Source: JANSYL01 sp965229695 (lineage in GTDB: Bacteria; Pseudomonadota; Alphaproteobacteria; Rhodobacterales; Rhodobacteraceae). Taken from it: a stretch of DNA of 64,000 nt. Positions 7,949 through 16,720 of this stretch are shown here, one piece after another. Position 1 is the first letter of the stretch. Every line of letters starts with the position of its first letter. A program made the position numbers and the translations under genes. The notes under the pieces are model-generated. The model had not been told where the DNA came from, did no database searches, and was given only the letters and a program-made list of their open reading frames with translations. Location of the stretch: the NCBI GenBank assembly GCA_965229695.1, contig OZ245921.1:1860001-1924000 (forward strand). Reading direction: 5' to 3'.

Positions 7949-9532
7949 TTAACCCAACATCGCGCGCGCCTCGTACCCGCGCAGGGCGGGTCGGGCGGTG
8001 GGGCCATATCCCAGATGGGTCTGGCGGTCGATTTCCGGGAACAGGCTCAGCACCTCATCGCGGACCCGTTCTTCGAGCGATCCCATCACTTGCGGACCGG
8101 GCAGGAAGCTTTCGGTCAAAAGCCCTTCGGACCAGACGATTTGATGACTGTCGAACAGCAGGTGTAGGTATTCAACCTCTCCCCCGCTTTGCACGCGCAC
8201 CGAGCAATCGTTGACCAGATCCTTGGCGGCGACCAAGACCTCATCTTCGCCAAACATCAACTCGGCCATCCAATGGGTCAGCATGATGCGATGTTGTGGT
8301 GAGACTGTCAGGCGCCGATGAAAGCCAAACGTACCAGCCTCAATCACGACAGGCGCAAACCGCCCTTCTGCGGCGACCTTGCGGCGGCCAATCCAACGCA
8401 CCGGCTGCGGCCCGTGATCGCGCGTTTCCACCAGATCGCCAACTTGCAGATCATCGACCGCTCTCTCCCCCTCGGGGGTTCTGATCGCGGTACCCGACAC
8501 AAAACAGGGGATCGTCGTAACCGTGACAAAGGCGGAATCCGTCAGTCCGCCGGTCGTGGCGGAGGTGTAGGAAAAACTGTAGCTATCTGGGTCTGTCGCC
8601 CCGGGCGGGGGCGCGGTTGGTGTGATCTGAAACTGCCCGTTCGGCAGTAGGGTGATCACGTGGCCATTGTTCAGCGTGACGCTGTTATTAGGGCCGTTGG
8701 CGTTGACCTCTTGCCCGTTGATATGGGTCACGAAGACGACGCCGGTGCCGTCACCGTCGTTTTGCAACACGTCCAAGACCCCGACCTGCTGGCCGAAGAT
8801 GGTGATCGTGTCATCCTCGGCCAGATATCCGCCCTGGACCGAGTTGCCTGCGATCAGAAGCGCACTGTCATAGCTGGAATCCCCGACATCAGCGACGCCG
8901 ATCTTCAGCGTATTCGACCCTGTGGTGCTGACAGGGATAAGCACCGAAAGCGTGACGGTGAACCCGTCCATCTCGGTGTTGTAATCGTCGCCAGTGTTAT
9001 CGACGAACAGCGTTTCGTTCGAGCTTTGGTTGACCGAATTGACCTGTGCGACTTGGACAATGGGAGAGGTCACAAGCGTGTCGTTGATCCAGATCCCAAC
9101 CGCGTCGTTATAAAGGCTGCCGGAAAACTCGGGATATTCCTCGGATGCGAAAATGAACTGCAACGACAGGAATTCATTGTCGGTGGTGAAATCAAATTCC
9201 AGAAACGCCGCATCATAGGTCGAGGCACCCGCAAGCGCGTTGAAATCCGGATCGTTGTTGCGACCGCTCGTGTTGGTCGATGTCGAGCTGCTGCGGTTCG
9301 GATCACCATTGGATTGAGTGAAGTTCTGAACCCGCCCGGTCGACAGGATCACCCCGCTATCCGATGGTGTGGCGAAGGGGGAAATACTGTCGCCATTGGA
9401 GTAAATGCCCGAAGAATTTCGGTCACCGATATAATCGGCGCGCGTGATGTTCACGCTGCCGCCAAAGATCAGATCAGCCATTTCCGCAGCGGTCGCGTTG
9501 CGGTCGATGTCCAACTCTTGACCGGTCGCCAT
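7949..9532 (-). CDS. Choice-of-anchor L / Hint-domain protein
   Basis: A 527-aa surface or secreted-type protein. Residues about 15-230 match the choice-of-anchor L domain (MADLIFGG, GVILSTG, FEFDFT, FIFASEEYPEF, YNDAVGIWIN, DGFTV). Residues about 238-338 form a cadherin/VCBS-like segment (DDTITIFGQQVGVLDVLQND ... SYSFSYT). A Hint domain starts at Cys343 (CFVSGTAIRTPEGE, DLVETRD, PVRWIGRRKV, LTVSPQHRIML) and runs to about 490. The Cys is intact, so self-cleavage or splicing at that residue is possible. No Sec signal peptide is visible; export by a type I system is known for related RTX/Hint proteins but is inference here. AGGAC precedes the ATG. The next gene is a Cys-less Hint protein. Confidence 0.8.
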   Translation of the reverse strand: MATGQELDIDRNATAAEMADLIFGGSVNITRADYIGDRNSSGIYSNGDSISPFATPSDSGVILSTGRVQNFTQSNGDPNRSSSTSTNTSGRNNDPDFNALAGASTYDAAFLEFDFTTDNEFLSLQFIFASEEYPEFSGSLYNDAVGIWINDTLVTSPIVQVAQVNSVNQSSNETLFVDNTGDDYNTEMDGFTVTLSVLIPVSTTGSNTLKIGVADVGDSSYDSALLIAGNSVQGGYLAEDDTITIFGQQVGVLDVLQNDGDGTGVVFVTHINGQEVNANGPNNSVTLNNGHVITLLPNGQFQITPTAPPPGATDPDSYSFSYTSATTGGLTDSAFVTVTTIPCFVSGTAIRTPEGERAVDDLQVGDLVETRDHGPQPVRWIGRRKVAAEGRFAPVVIEAGTFGFHRRLTVSPQHRIMLTHWMAELMFGEDEVLVAAKDLVNDCSVRVQSGGEVEYLHLLFDSHQIVWSEGLLTESFLPGPQVMGSLEERVRDEVLSLFPEIDRQTHLGYGPTARPALRGYEARAMLG

Positions 9533-9720
9533 ATGCGTCCTGCCTTACCCTTACCGGGCCGGATCAAGGATCGTGACATGTCAACGGGGCATGAACGGCC
9601 TGCTCTGACCGATGCCTTGCGCTTTCAAACCTGCCTCGATGCGGTCGTTGCCGCAGCCTTTTCCGGCTTTATCGTTTTATGGGGTCAACCTAACCGTCGG
9701 GTCTGGGCGTGTTAACCATT

Positions 9721-9736
9721 TTATCCACATGGATAA
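9721..9736. promoter_or_regulatory. DnaA-box-like inverted repeat upstream of dapE
   Basis: TTATCCACATGGATAA is an inverted repeat (TTATCC-ACAT-GGATAA) whose first nine bases equal the consensus DnaA box TTATCCACA. It lies about 75 bp upstream of dapE. A single box does not make an origin; it could be a DnaA or other regulator site, or chance. Confidence 0.3.
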
Positions 9737-9808
9737 GCGCCTGCCGCGCATTGTGCCTTCGGGGTCACGGGGCTAGTCAAAGGGAAATGGACCTTAGGAT
9801 CGCGCCCC

Positions 9809-10954
9809 ATGCCCATCGACCCCGTTACGCTGACCGCCGATCTTGTGCGCTGCGCCTCTGTCACGCCCGAGGAAGGGGGGGCGTTGCAGCACCTCCAAGC
9901 GCTGTTGGAGCCTGCGGGCTTCACCTGTGTCCGTGTCGATCGCGGCGGCACCCCGAATCTGTTTGCGCGCTGGGGTGCGAAAGGGGCCGCAAAAAGCTTT
10001 GGTTTCAACGGGCACACCGATGTGGTGCCCATCGGGGATGAAGCGGCCTGGACTCATCCCCCGTTCTCCGCCCATCAGGAAGACGGTTGGCTCTATGGCC
10101 GTGGCGCCACCGACATGAAATCGGGTGTGGCGGCCTTCGCCGCCGCCGCAATTGATTTTGTCACCAACACGCCGCCCGACGGCGCTGTGATCCTGACCAT
10201 CACCGGGGATGAAGAGGGGCCGGGCGATCACGGCACCATCGCCATCCTGGATTGGATGCAAGCTCAGGGTGAGGCGATGAGCCATTGCATCGTGGGCGAG
10301 CCAACCTGCCCCGAGACCATCGGTGATATGATCAAGATCGGCCGTCGCGGCTCAATGACGGCGCACTTCGAGGTATTGGGCAAGCAAGGCCATTCCGCCT
10401 ATCTGCACAAAGCGCTGAACCCGATGCCCGCGGTGGCCCTGCTAGCGCATCGCCTGTCTAGACATGAATTGGACCAGGGCACCGACCATTTCGATCCATC
10501 GACGCTGTCGGTCACGACCATCGACACTGGCAACCCGGCCTCCAACGTGATCCCGGCGCGCACGCGGATGACCGTGAACCTGCGTTTCAATGATCTGCAC
10601 ACAGGTGAAAGCCTGATCAATTGGTTGCAGGCCGAGGCCGAAAAGGTCGCCCAGGAAACCGGCACAAAGATCAGCATGACCCATCGCATCTCGGGTGAGG
10701 CGTTCCTGACCCCGCCGGGCGATCTGTCCGAGCTTGTGACCCGCGCGATCCATAAGGAAACCAACCAAAACCCGGTTCTCTCCACGACCGGTGGCACCTC
10801 GGATGCGCGGTTCGTGAAATCGCACTGCCCGGTCGTCGAATTCGGCCTGGTCGGCCACAGGATGCATGAGGTCGATGAGCGCGTTTGGGTCAAAGACATT
10901 CACGACCTCAAGCGCATCTACGCGCGGATTTTGCAGGATTACTTTGAGGGCTAA
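9809..10954 (+). CDS. dapE: Succinyl-diaminopimelate desuccinylase
   Basis: A 381-aa M20-family zinc amidohydrolase that hydrolyses N-succinyl-LL-2,6-diaminopimelate to LL-diaminopimelate and succinate in the lysine/murein-precursor pathway. Metal ligands and catalytic residues are visible: FNGHTDVVP (His and Asp), YGRGATDMKSG (bridging Asp), TGDEEGP (catalytic and metal Glu), IVGEPT, and the C-terminal FGLVGHRMHEVDE His. IKIGRRGSM and HSAYLHKALNP mark the dimerisation lid. The length is standard. dapD (14,863) and dapF (41,228) also lie in the window but not in the same operon. Confidence 0.95.
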   Translation: MPIDPVTLTADLVRCASVTPEEGGALQHLQALLEPAGFTCVRVDRGGTPNLFARWGAKGAAKSFGFNGHTDVVPIGDEAAWTHPPFSAHQEDGWLYGRGATDMKSGVAAFAAAAIDFVTNTPPDGAVILTITGDEEGPGDHGTIAILDWMQAQGEAMSHCIVGEPTCPETIGDMIKIGRRGSMTAHFEVLGKQGHSAYLHKALNPMPAVALLAHRLSRHELDQGTDHFDPSTLSVTTIDTGNPASNVIPARTRMTVNLRFNDLHTGESLINWLQAEAEKVAQETGTKISMTHRISGEAFLTPPGDLSELVTRAIHKETNQNPVLSTTGGTSDARFVKSHCPVVEFGLVGHRMHEVDERVWVKDIHDLKRIYARILQDYFEG

Positions 10955-10965
10955 TCACCCCTGCT

Positions 10966-11020
10966 CCCTTCATCTTGGCAAATACAACTCCCGCCGGAGG
11001 CATCCGAGATTTGCCCCCGG
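10966..11020. repeat. Possible Rhodobacteraceae-type short intergenic repeat
   Basis: Between dapE and rnr lies CTTCATCTTGGCAAATACAA followed directly by CTCCCGCCGGAGGCATCCGA. CTCC-CGCC-GGAG forms a tiny hairpin. I recall closely similar CTTCATCTTG...CTCC..GGAGG strings between genes in Rhodobacteraceae genomes, but there is no second clear copy in this window, so the repeat status is from memory only. Confidence 0.35.
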
Positions 11021-11078
11021 TGTGCGGCCCGCCGATTTCGCGCATGACGCCCCATCGCGCCCGTGTTAGGCCGGGCCC

Positions 11079-13343
11079 ATGGCCGAGCTTCCCACCAAAG
11101 ATCAAATCCTGTCCTGGATCGCCGACAATCCCGGCGCGCAATCCAAACGGGACATTGCCAAAGCCTTTGGCATCAAAGGGGCCGCGCGGATTGACCTGAA
11201 GCGGATGCTGAAGGAACTTGAGGCCGACGGCCACCTGGAAAAGCGCCGCAAAACCTATCGCGATCCCGATAAGCTGCCCCCGGTCTCGGTCTTGAAAGTG
11301 TTGCCGCCCGATGAGCTTGGCGATCTGTTTGCACGCCCCCTGGAATGGCAGGGCGACGGGCCCGAGCCGCGTATCCTGGTCTCGCCACGTGCCACCGACC
11401 CCGCGATGGGCGAAGGCGACCGCATCCTGGCGCGTTTGCAAGAGGTTCAGGGCGAAGATCATCAATATGTCGCCCGGCTGATACGCAAAATCGGATCGAA
11501 CCCGCGTAAGATTCTGGGTGTTTTTCGCAAGACCGCAGAAGGCGGGCGGATTGTCCCGATCTCAAAAGGATCAGACAAAGAATGGCAGGTGCGAGCGGGC
11601 GACAGCCACGGCGCGCGAGACGGGGAGTTGGTTGAGGCTGAACAAGCCGGCCCCAAATCGCGCATGGGGTTGCCGCGCGCCCGCATCGTGACGCGTTTGG
11701 GCGACCCCGGCGCGCCGCGGGCGGTCAGCCTGATTGCCATCCACGAACATGGTATCCCCGATGCTTTCTCAGATGTCACCATCGACGAGGCGGATAAGGC
11801 AAAACCGGTAGGATTGGCACAGCGCGAAGACCTGCGTGATATCCCACTGATCACCATCGATCCCAGTGATGCCCGCGATCACGATGATGCCTGTTACGCC
11901 CATGCGGATGACGACCCGAAAAACCCCGGCGGACACGTCATCTGGGTCGCCATCGCCGATGTCGCGCATTACGTGCGCCCAGGCTCGGCCCTGGATCGGG
12001 AGGCGAAGAAGCGCGGCAATTCCACCTATTTCCCCGACCGTGTGGTGCCGATGTTGCCGGATCGGTTGTCGGGCGATCTCTGTTCCTTGCACGAAGGCGT
12101 GCCGCGCGCCTGTCTGGCGGTACGCATGGTCATTGATGCCCATGGCAATAAGATCAGCCATCGCTTCCTGCGCGGGTTGATGCGATCGGCGGCTTCACTC
12201 AACTACGAAGAGGTTCAGGCCGCCATCGACGGGCAGCCCAGCGACCGCACCGCGCCGTTTTTAGAGCCCGTCCTGCGCCCGCTTTACGCCGCCTATGCCG
12301 CCCTGGTGACGGCACGAGCCGAACGGCAACCGCTGGAATTGGACCTGCCCGAGCGGCAGATTGTTTTGGGTGAGGATGGCACGGTTACCTCGGTCTCTTT
12401 CAAAGACCGGCTGGATGCCCATAAGCTGATCGAAGAGTTCATGGTTCTGGCCAATGTCGCCGCCGCCGAAACCCTGATTGCCAAAAAGCAGCCGCTTCTG
12501 TTCCGCGTGCACGAAGAACCGACGCCCGAAAAGCTGGAAGCGCTGCGTGAAACCGCTGGGGCCAGCGGGTTTACCCTTGCCAAGGGTCAGGTGCTGCAAA
12601 CCCGGCATCTCAACGCGTTGCTTAACGCTGCCGAGGGCAGCGAGTTTGATGAGTTGATCAACCTGACCACCCTGCGCTCCATGCAGCAAGCCTATTACTT
12701 CCCCGAGAATTTTGGGCATTTTGGCCTGGCGCTGAAGGCTTACGCGCATTTCACCTCACCCATTCGGCGTTACGCCGATCTGATCGTGCACCGCGCGTTG
12801 GTCACCGCCCATGGCTGGGGCAAGGACGGGTTGAGCTTGGAAGAGGTGGACCGGCTCGACGAGACGGCCAAACACATCTCGGATACCGAACGCCGCTCGA
12901 TGGCGGCAGAGCGCGATACGACAGATCGGTATTTGGCGGCCTACCTTAGCGACCGGGTTGGCGGCACCTTCACCGGGCGGATATCGGGGATCGCCCGGTT
13001 TGGCGCGTTCGTGAAGCTGGATGAAACCGGCGCTGATGGTTTGTTGCCGATGCGCGCCTTGGGGCGCGAATATTTCCACTATGATGCCGACAGCCAGACC
13101 CTGATGGGCTCGGATACCGGGCTGACGATTTCTATCGGCGACAAGGTGGTGGTCAAGTTGGCCGAGGCCGTGCCCGTCACTGGCGGCTTGATCTTGGACT
13201 TGATCGAAATCGACGGTCGCACCCGGCCAACGCAACCCACCCGCCGAGGGCGCGGCAGCGGTCCGCGCCGCAAAGCGGGGAAGGCGGGCAAGAAACGTCT
13301 GAAGCTTAGCAAAAAGGCGCGGGGCGGTCGGCGCGGCGGTTGA
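11079..13343 (+). CDS. rnr: Ribonuclease R
   Basis: A 754-aa processive 3'-5' exoribonuclease of the RNB family, degrading structured RNA. An N-terminal winged-helix/cold-shock region (residues 1-230; KDQILSWIADNPG, KRDIAKAFGI) precedes the RNB catalytic domain (about 255-575; LITIDPSDARDHDDACYA with the Mg2+-binding aspartates, FTSPIRRYADLIVHRAL at its end). An S1 domain follows (about 625-700; GTFTGRISGIARFGAFVKL). The last 45 residues are a strongly basic Arg/Lys/Gly tail, typical of RNase R rather than RNase II. Standard length. It stands alone on the plus strand after dapE. Confidence 0.95.
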   Translation: MAELPTKDQILSWIADNPGAQSKRDIAKAFGIKGAARIDLKRMLKELEADGHLEKRRKTYRDPDKLPPVSVLKVLPPDELGDLFARPLEWQGDGPEPRILVSPRATDPAMGEGDRILARLQEVQGEDHQYVARLIRKIGSNPRKILGVFRKTAEGGRIVPISKGSDKEWQVRAGDSHGARDGELVEAEQAGPKSRMGLPRARIVTRLGDPGAPRAVSLIAIHEHGIPDAFSDVTIDEADKAKPVGLAQREDLRDIPLITIDPSDARDHDDACYAHADDDPKNPGGHVIWVAIADVAHYVRPGSALDREAKKRGNSTYFPDRVVPMLPDRLSGDLCSLHEGVPRACLAVRMVIDAHGNKISHRFLRGLMRSAASLNYEEVQAAIDGQPSDRTAPFLEPVLRPLYAAYAALVTARAERQPLELDLPERQIVLGEDGTVTSVSFKDRLDAHKLIEEFMVLANVAAAETLIAKKQPLLFRVHEEPTPEKLEALRETAGASGFTLAKGQVLQTRHLNALLNAAEGSEFDELINLTTLRSMQQAYYFPENFGHFGLALKAYAHFTSPIRRYADLIVHRALVTAHGWGKDGLSLEEVDRLDETAKHISDTERRSMAAERDTTDRYLAAYLSDRVGGTFTGRISGIARFGAFVKLDETGADGLLPMRALGREYFHYDADSQTLMGSDTGLTISIGDKVVVKLAEAVPVTGGLILDLIEIDGRTRPTQPTRRGRGSGPRRKAGKAGKKRLKLSKKARGGRRGG

Positions 13344-13477
13344 TCCGGCCTCGGCCAAAGCCCGCGCATGATTGGCAAGCCGCCGCGCATTGCAGCGCGG
13401 ATGGCTGTAAATACACCCAATATTCATTATATTGTTGACCAATCGAGCACAAAGAAACCGAAACGGACCCATTTGCC

Positions 13478-14842
13478 ATGCGTTGGCTGCCTTTCCCCAT
13501 CTCTGCTATCGCAGCGCTTCTGGCGTTTCCGGTTCTGGCTTTGCCGCCGACCACGTCCTTGCGCCCGGAACCTCGGCCCATCGCCGGTGAAACCCGCGCC
13601 GTGACGGTTTCGACCCAGGCCAGTTCTTTGGCGGTGCGCAGCTCCATCCGCCCGGTGTTGCGCGGCACGGAACAGGTCGTACAGGTCAGCGCCCCCGCGC
13701 TGCAGCCCTCGGCCGATGAACAGGCGTTTCAGGCCTGGCGCGCCGGGTTCGAACGCCGCGCGCGGGCCGCGGGTATTGAGCAAAGCACGCTGGATGCCGC
13801 CTTTCGCGGGGTCGAATTGGACGCCCGCGTGATCAGCCGCGACCGCAATCAGGCCGAGTTCAGCCGCGCCTTGTGGGATTACCTCGACAGTGCGGTCTCG
13901 GCCACGCGCGTTTCGAATGGGCGCGACGCCCTTGATCGGCATGGCGATACGCTGCGCGCGATTGAGCGTCGCTACGGGGTCGAGGCCGAGGTGGTTGTGG
14001 CTGTCTGGGGCTTGGAAAGCGCTTATGGCGCGATGCGTGGTTCGACCGATATAATCCAGGCCATGGCGACGCTGGCCTATGACGGACGGCGGCAGGAGTT
14101 CTTTGAAAGCCAGTTGATCGCGGCCCTGCGCATTCTGCAATCGGGCGATGTCGCACCCCGCAATATGACCGGCTCTTGGGCAGGGGCGATGGGCCATACC
14201 CAGTTCATGCCCAACAGCTATCTGGATTATGCGGTCGATTTCACCGGCGATGGGCGGCGCGATATCTGGTCGGATGATCCGACCGACGCTTTGGCCTCGA
14301 CGGCGAACTACCTGTCCGAATTTGGTTGGACGCCGGGCCAGCCCTGGGGAATGGAAGTGCGCCTGCCCGAGGGGTTCGACTATTCCCAAACCGGTGAGCG
14401 GATCAAACGCAGCGTATCCTATTGGAACCGCGCTGGCGTGCGCCTGGCTGGCGGCGCGCGCATCCCCGACCACGGTCGCGCCTCGATCCTGCTGCCAGCG
14501 GGCGCACAGGGGGTGGCGCTGGTGATTTTTGACAATTTCCACGTGATCGAACGCTACAACCCCGCCGATGCCTATGTGATCGCCGTTGGGCATCTATCAG
14601 ATCGGATCACCGGCGGCCCCGATTTCCGCGCCGGCTGGCCGCGCGGCGATCGGGCGTTGAGCTTTGATGAGCGGGAAGAGCTTCAGCGCCGACTGACCGC
14701 TGCCGGGTTTTCCACGCGCGGTATCGACGGGATTTTGGGGCCGAACACGCTAGAGGCGGTGCGGCGCTATCAGGCGTCGATTGGATGGACGCCTGATGGC
14801 TATGCATCACTCAGGGTGTTGGATCGGTTGCGGGCCTCGTAG
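13478..14842 (+). CDS. Lytic murein transglycosylase (MltB/SLT_2 family) with peptidoglycan-binding domain
   Basis: A 454-aa periplasmic murein hydrolase cutting the MurNAc-GlcNAc bond with 1,6-anhydro-MurNAc formation. A Sec signal peptide covers residues 1-22 (MRWLPFPISAIAALLAFPVLA). The SLT_2 domain spans about 80-380: FQAWRAGFERRARAAGI, then VWGLESAYGAM with the catalytic Glu, GSWAGAMGHTQFMPNSY and FDNFHVIERYNPADAYVIAV. The C-terminal 60 residues are a PG_binding_1 module (LQRRLTAAGFSTRGIDGILG). No lipobox is present, so the protein is likely soluble, unlike E. coli MltB. Confidence 0.92.
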   Translation: MRWLPFPISAIAALLAFPVLALPPTTSLRPEPRPIAGETRAVTVSTQASSLAVRSSIRPVLRGTEQVVQVSAPALQPSADEQAFQAWRAGFERRARAAGIEQSTLDAAFRGVELDARVISRDRNQAEFSRALWDYLDSAVSATRVSNGRDALDRHGDTLRAIERRYGVEAEVVVAVWGLESAYGAMRGSTDIIQAMATLAYDGRRQEFFESQLIAALRILQSGDVAPRNMTGSWAGAMGHTQFMPNSYLDYAVDFTGDGRRDIWSDDPTDALASTANYLSEFGWTPGQPWGMEVRLPEGFDYSQTGERIKRSVSYWNRAGVRLAGGARIPDHGRASILLPAGAQGVALVIFDNFHVIERYNPADAYVIAVGHLSDRITGGPDFRAGWPRGDRALSFDEREELQRRLTAAGFSTRGIDGILGPNTLEAVRRYQASIGWTPDGYASLRVLDRLRAS

Positions 14843-14862
14843 CGGCGCGCCCGCTTTGAAGA

Positions 14863-15690
14863 TCAATCCCGCAGCAAATCGTTGATCGAGGTCTTGGAGC
14901 GAGTCTTTTCATCCACCCGCTTCACGATCACCGCGCAGTAAAGGTTGATGCCGTTTTTCGACGGCATAGAGCCTGCGACCACGACCGAGCCTGCGGGCAC
15001 TTCGCCATACATGACCTCACCGGTTTCGCGGTCGACGATCTTGGTTGATTGGCCGATGAAGACACCCATGCCCAAAACCGAGCCTTCGCGGATGATGCAG
15101 CCTTCGACCACCTCGGAGCGTGCGCCGATAAAGCAGTTATCTTCGATGATGGTCGGGCCCGCTTGCATCGGCTCCAAAACGCCCCCGATCCCAACGCCAC
15201 CCGACAGATGCACATTTTTGCCGATCTGGGCGCAGGAGCCGACTGTGGCCCAGGTATCAACCATGGTGCCGCTATCGACATAAGCGCCCAGGTTCACGAA
15301 GGACGGCATCAAAACCACGCCCGGCGCGATATAGGCTGAGCGGCGGACAACGCAGTTCGGCACCGCGCGGAAACCGGCGGCCTGCCATTGGTTGTCACCC
15401 CAATCTTTCCACTTGCTATCGACCTTATCCCACCAAGCACCGCCCTGGGCACTGCCGGACTGCTGCTCCATGTCCTTAAGGCGGAAGCCCAGAAGAACGG
15501 CTTTCTTGGCCCATTGGTTCACATGCCAGCTGCCATCATCCTGCTTTTCCGCCACCCGCAGGCTACCGCTATCCAGCGCGGTCAGCGTATCCTCGATGGC
15601 CTCGCGGGTTTCGCCGGTGGTCGCGGGCGTGATGCTGTCGCGCGCATCCCAGGCGGCTTCGATGGCGGCTTCAAGCGGTGCGTTTGACAT
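14863..15690 (-). CDS. dapD: Tetrahydrodipicolinate N-succinyltransferase
   Basis: A 275-aa enzyme converting 2,3,4,5-tetrahydropyridine-2,6-dicarboxylate and succinyl-CoA to N-succinyl-2-amino-6-ketopimelate, two steps before DapE. An alpha-helical N-terminal domain (residues 1-100) is followed by a left-handed beta-helix of hexapeptide repeats (RRSAYIAPGVVLMPSFVNLG, GSCAQIGKNVHLSGGVGIGG, IIEDNCFIGARSEVVEG). The expected active-site aspartate region (YVDSGTMVDTWATVG) is present. Length matches the DapD trimer family. It converges with the transglycosylase gene (20-bp gap). Confidence 0.95.
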   Translation of the reverse strand: MSNAPLEAAIEAAWDARDSITPATTGETREAIEDTLTALDSGSLRVAEKQDDGSWHVNQWAKKAVLLGFRLKDMEQQSGSAQGGAWWDKVDSKWKDWGDNQWQAAGFRAVPNCVVRRSAYIAPGVVLMPSFVNLGAYVDSGTMVDTWATVGSCAQIGKNVHLSGGVGIGGVLEPMQAGPTIIEDNCFIGARSEVVEGCIIREGSVLGMGVFIGQSTKIVDRETGEVMYGEVPAGSVVVAGSMPSKNGINLYCAVIVKRVDEKTRSKTSINDLLRD

Positions 15691-15758
15691 TGGGCCTCTC
15701 CCGGTTGCGTGGTCGGCGCGGACCTACAAGCCTTGGCGCGGGGAGGCAAGATACACAA

Positions 15759-16565
15759 TCATTGCGTGACGCTGATGCCGGTGACACGCCCAATCAATTC
15801 GATCCGTTCAGGTTGGCCAAAAATCTCTAAATCAAAACTAACGCCCATATAGTGTAACTGGGCTGGGTTCGAGAATCTGCTAAAATGCGGGAGCGTTTGA
15901 TCCTGGCCTATTCTTACGTCCGGAGCCAATGTGATCCAAAAGGACAGGCCATCAATTGCAACGGTGCCAAAAGCTTGCGTGGCCAAGGCGGGTGTAAAGT
16001 CGCCGAAGGCGTCGGTGCCACCCGCCAAGACCCCAAAGCTCGCCCCGGTTTCCGGGCTGTAAGTGCCACGTTGCGACGAAAACCCATACGACGACTCTGC
16101 TATGGTATAGGCCAAACTGCCCCAGCCCGGTGCACGCAGATCGTACCTGTCGCAGGCAACTTGGGCCGTGCAGAACGTTCCATCGGGAAGCGCGACGGCA
16201 CCAATGGTGCTTGAGCTGGACGCCCCTTGGATCAAAGAAAAATCGGCGCTGGCGACAACGGCGCCAAGTGTGACAGAGAGTTCTTGAACCGCATTCGGGG
16301 CGGCAGCAAAACGATAGTTCTGAACGGCGGTTTTAGCGCTGGTATCGATCGCGACCGTGCCTGAAACGGCTACGTCACCAGCCCAAGCTTCCGGGCCATA
16401 TAGTTCGGCCATTAGGGCGCCAAGTGTGCCGCCACGGATTTGCTCGCTTGGGTCGAACCGCAAGAAACCCGACCATTCCAGTCGCGTTGTTTCGGCCACT
16501 GCCGCACTTGCGATCATGCAGCCCAAAAGGATTGCTGCGATTTGTCGGACTAGTCGACCGGTCAT
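15759..16565 (-). CDS. Exported hypothetical protein
   Basis: A 268-aa protein of unknown function. The start at 16565 gives a clear signal peptide (MTGRLVRQIAAILLGCMIASAAVAE, cleavage after AVA); the upstream in-frame extension is low-complexity and overlaps the divergent gene's leader. The mature part is beta-rich and Ser/Thr/Gly-rich, with segments such as TRLEWSGFLRF, VSGTVAIDTSAKTAV, FSFDLEIF-like GVSFDLEIFG and IGRVTGISV, resembling small extracellular beta-sandwich proteins with a PEP-CTERM-like outline but no sorting tail. Two Cys (FCTAQVACDRYD) may form a disulfide. No operon partner. Confidence 0.55.
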   Translation of the reverse strand: MTGRLVRQIAAILLGCMIASAAVAETTRLEWSGFLRFDPSEQIRGGTLGALMAELYGPEAWAGDVAVSGTVAIDTSAKTAVQNYRFAAAPNAVQELSVTLGAVVASADFSLIQGASSSSTIGAVALPDGTFCTAQVACDRYDLRAPGWGSLAYTIAESSYGFSSQRGTYSPETGASFGVLAGGTDAFGDFTPALATQAFGTVAIDGLSFWITLAPDVRIGQDQTLPHFSRFSNPAQLHYMGVSFDLEIFGQPERIELIGRVTGISVTQ

Positions 16566-16720
16566 CTTTCTTGCGCCCCCAAAGGTCGCGCGTAGATTGG
16601 CGGCTTCCGTCGGCGTTTGTCCACCCATCTGCGGGCAAGCAACACCTGAGATTTGGAATTGCCGTAGCCGTAGCATCCGGACCGGGCTAGGTCTTATCTG
16701 GAATTCGTTTGGAGGCAGAT

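Noticed and set aside
9721..9729. Chromosome origin
   Set aside because: A single DnaA box with no AT-rich unwinding region, dnaA or parAB nearby.
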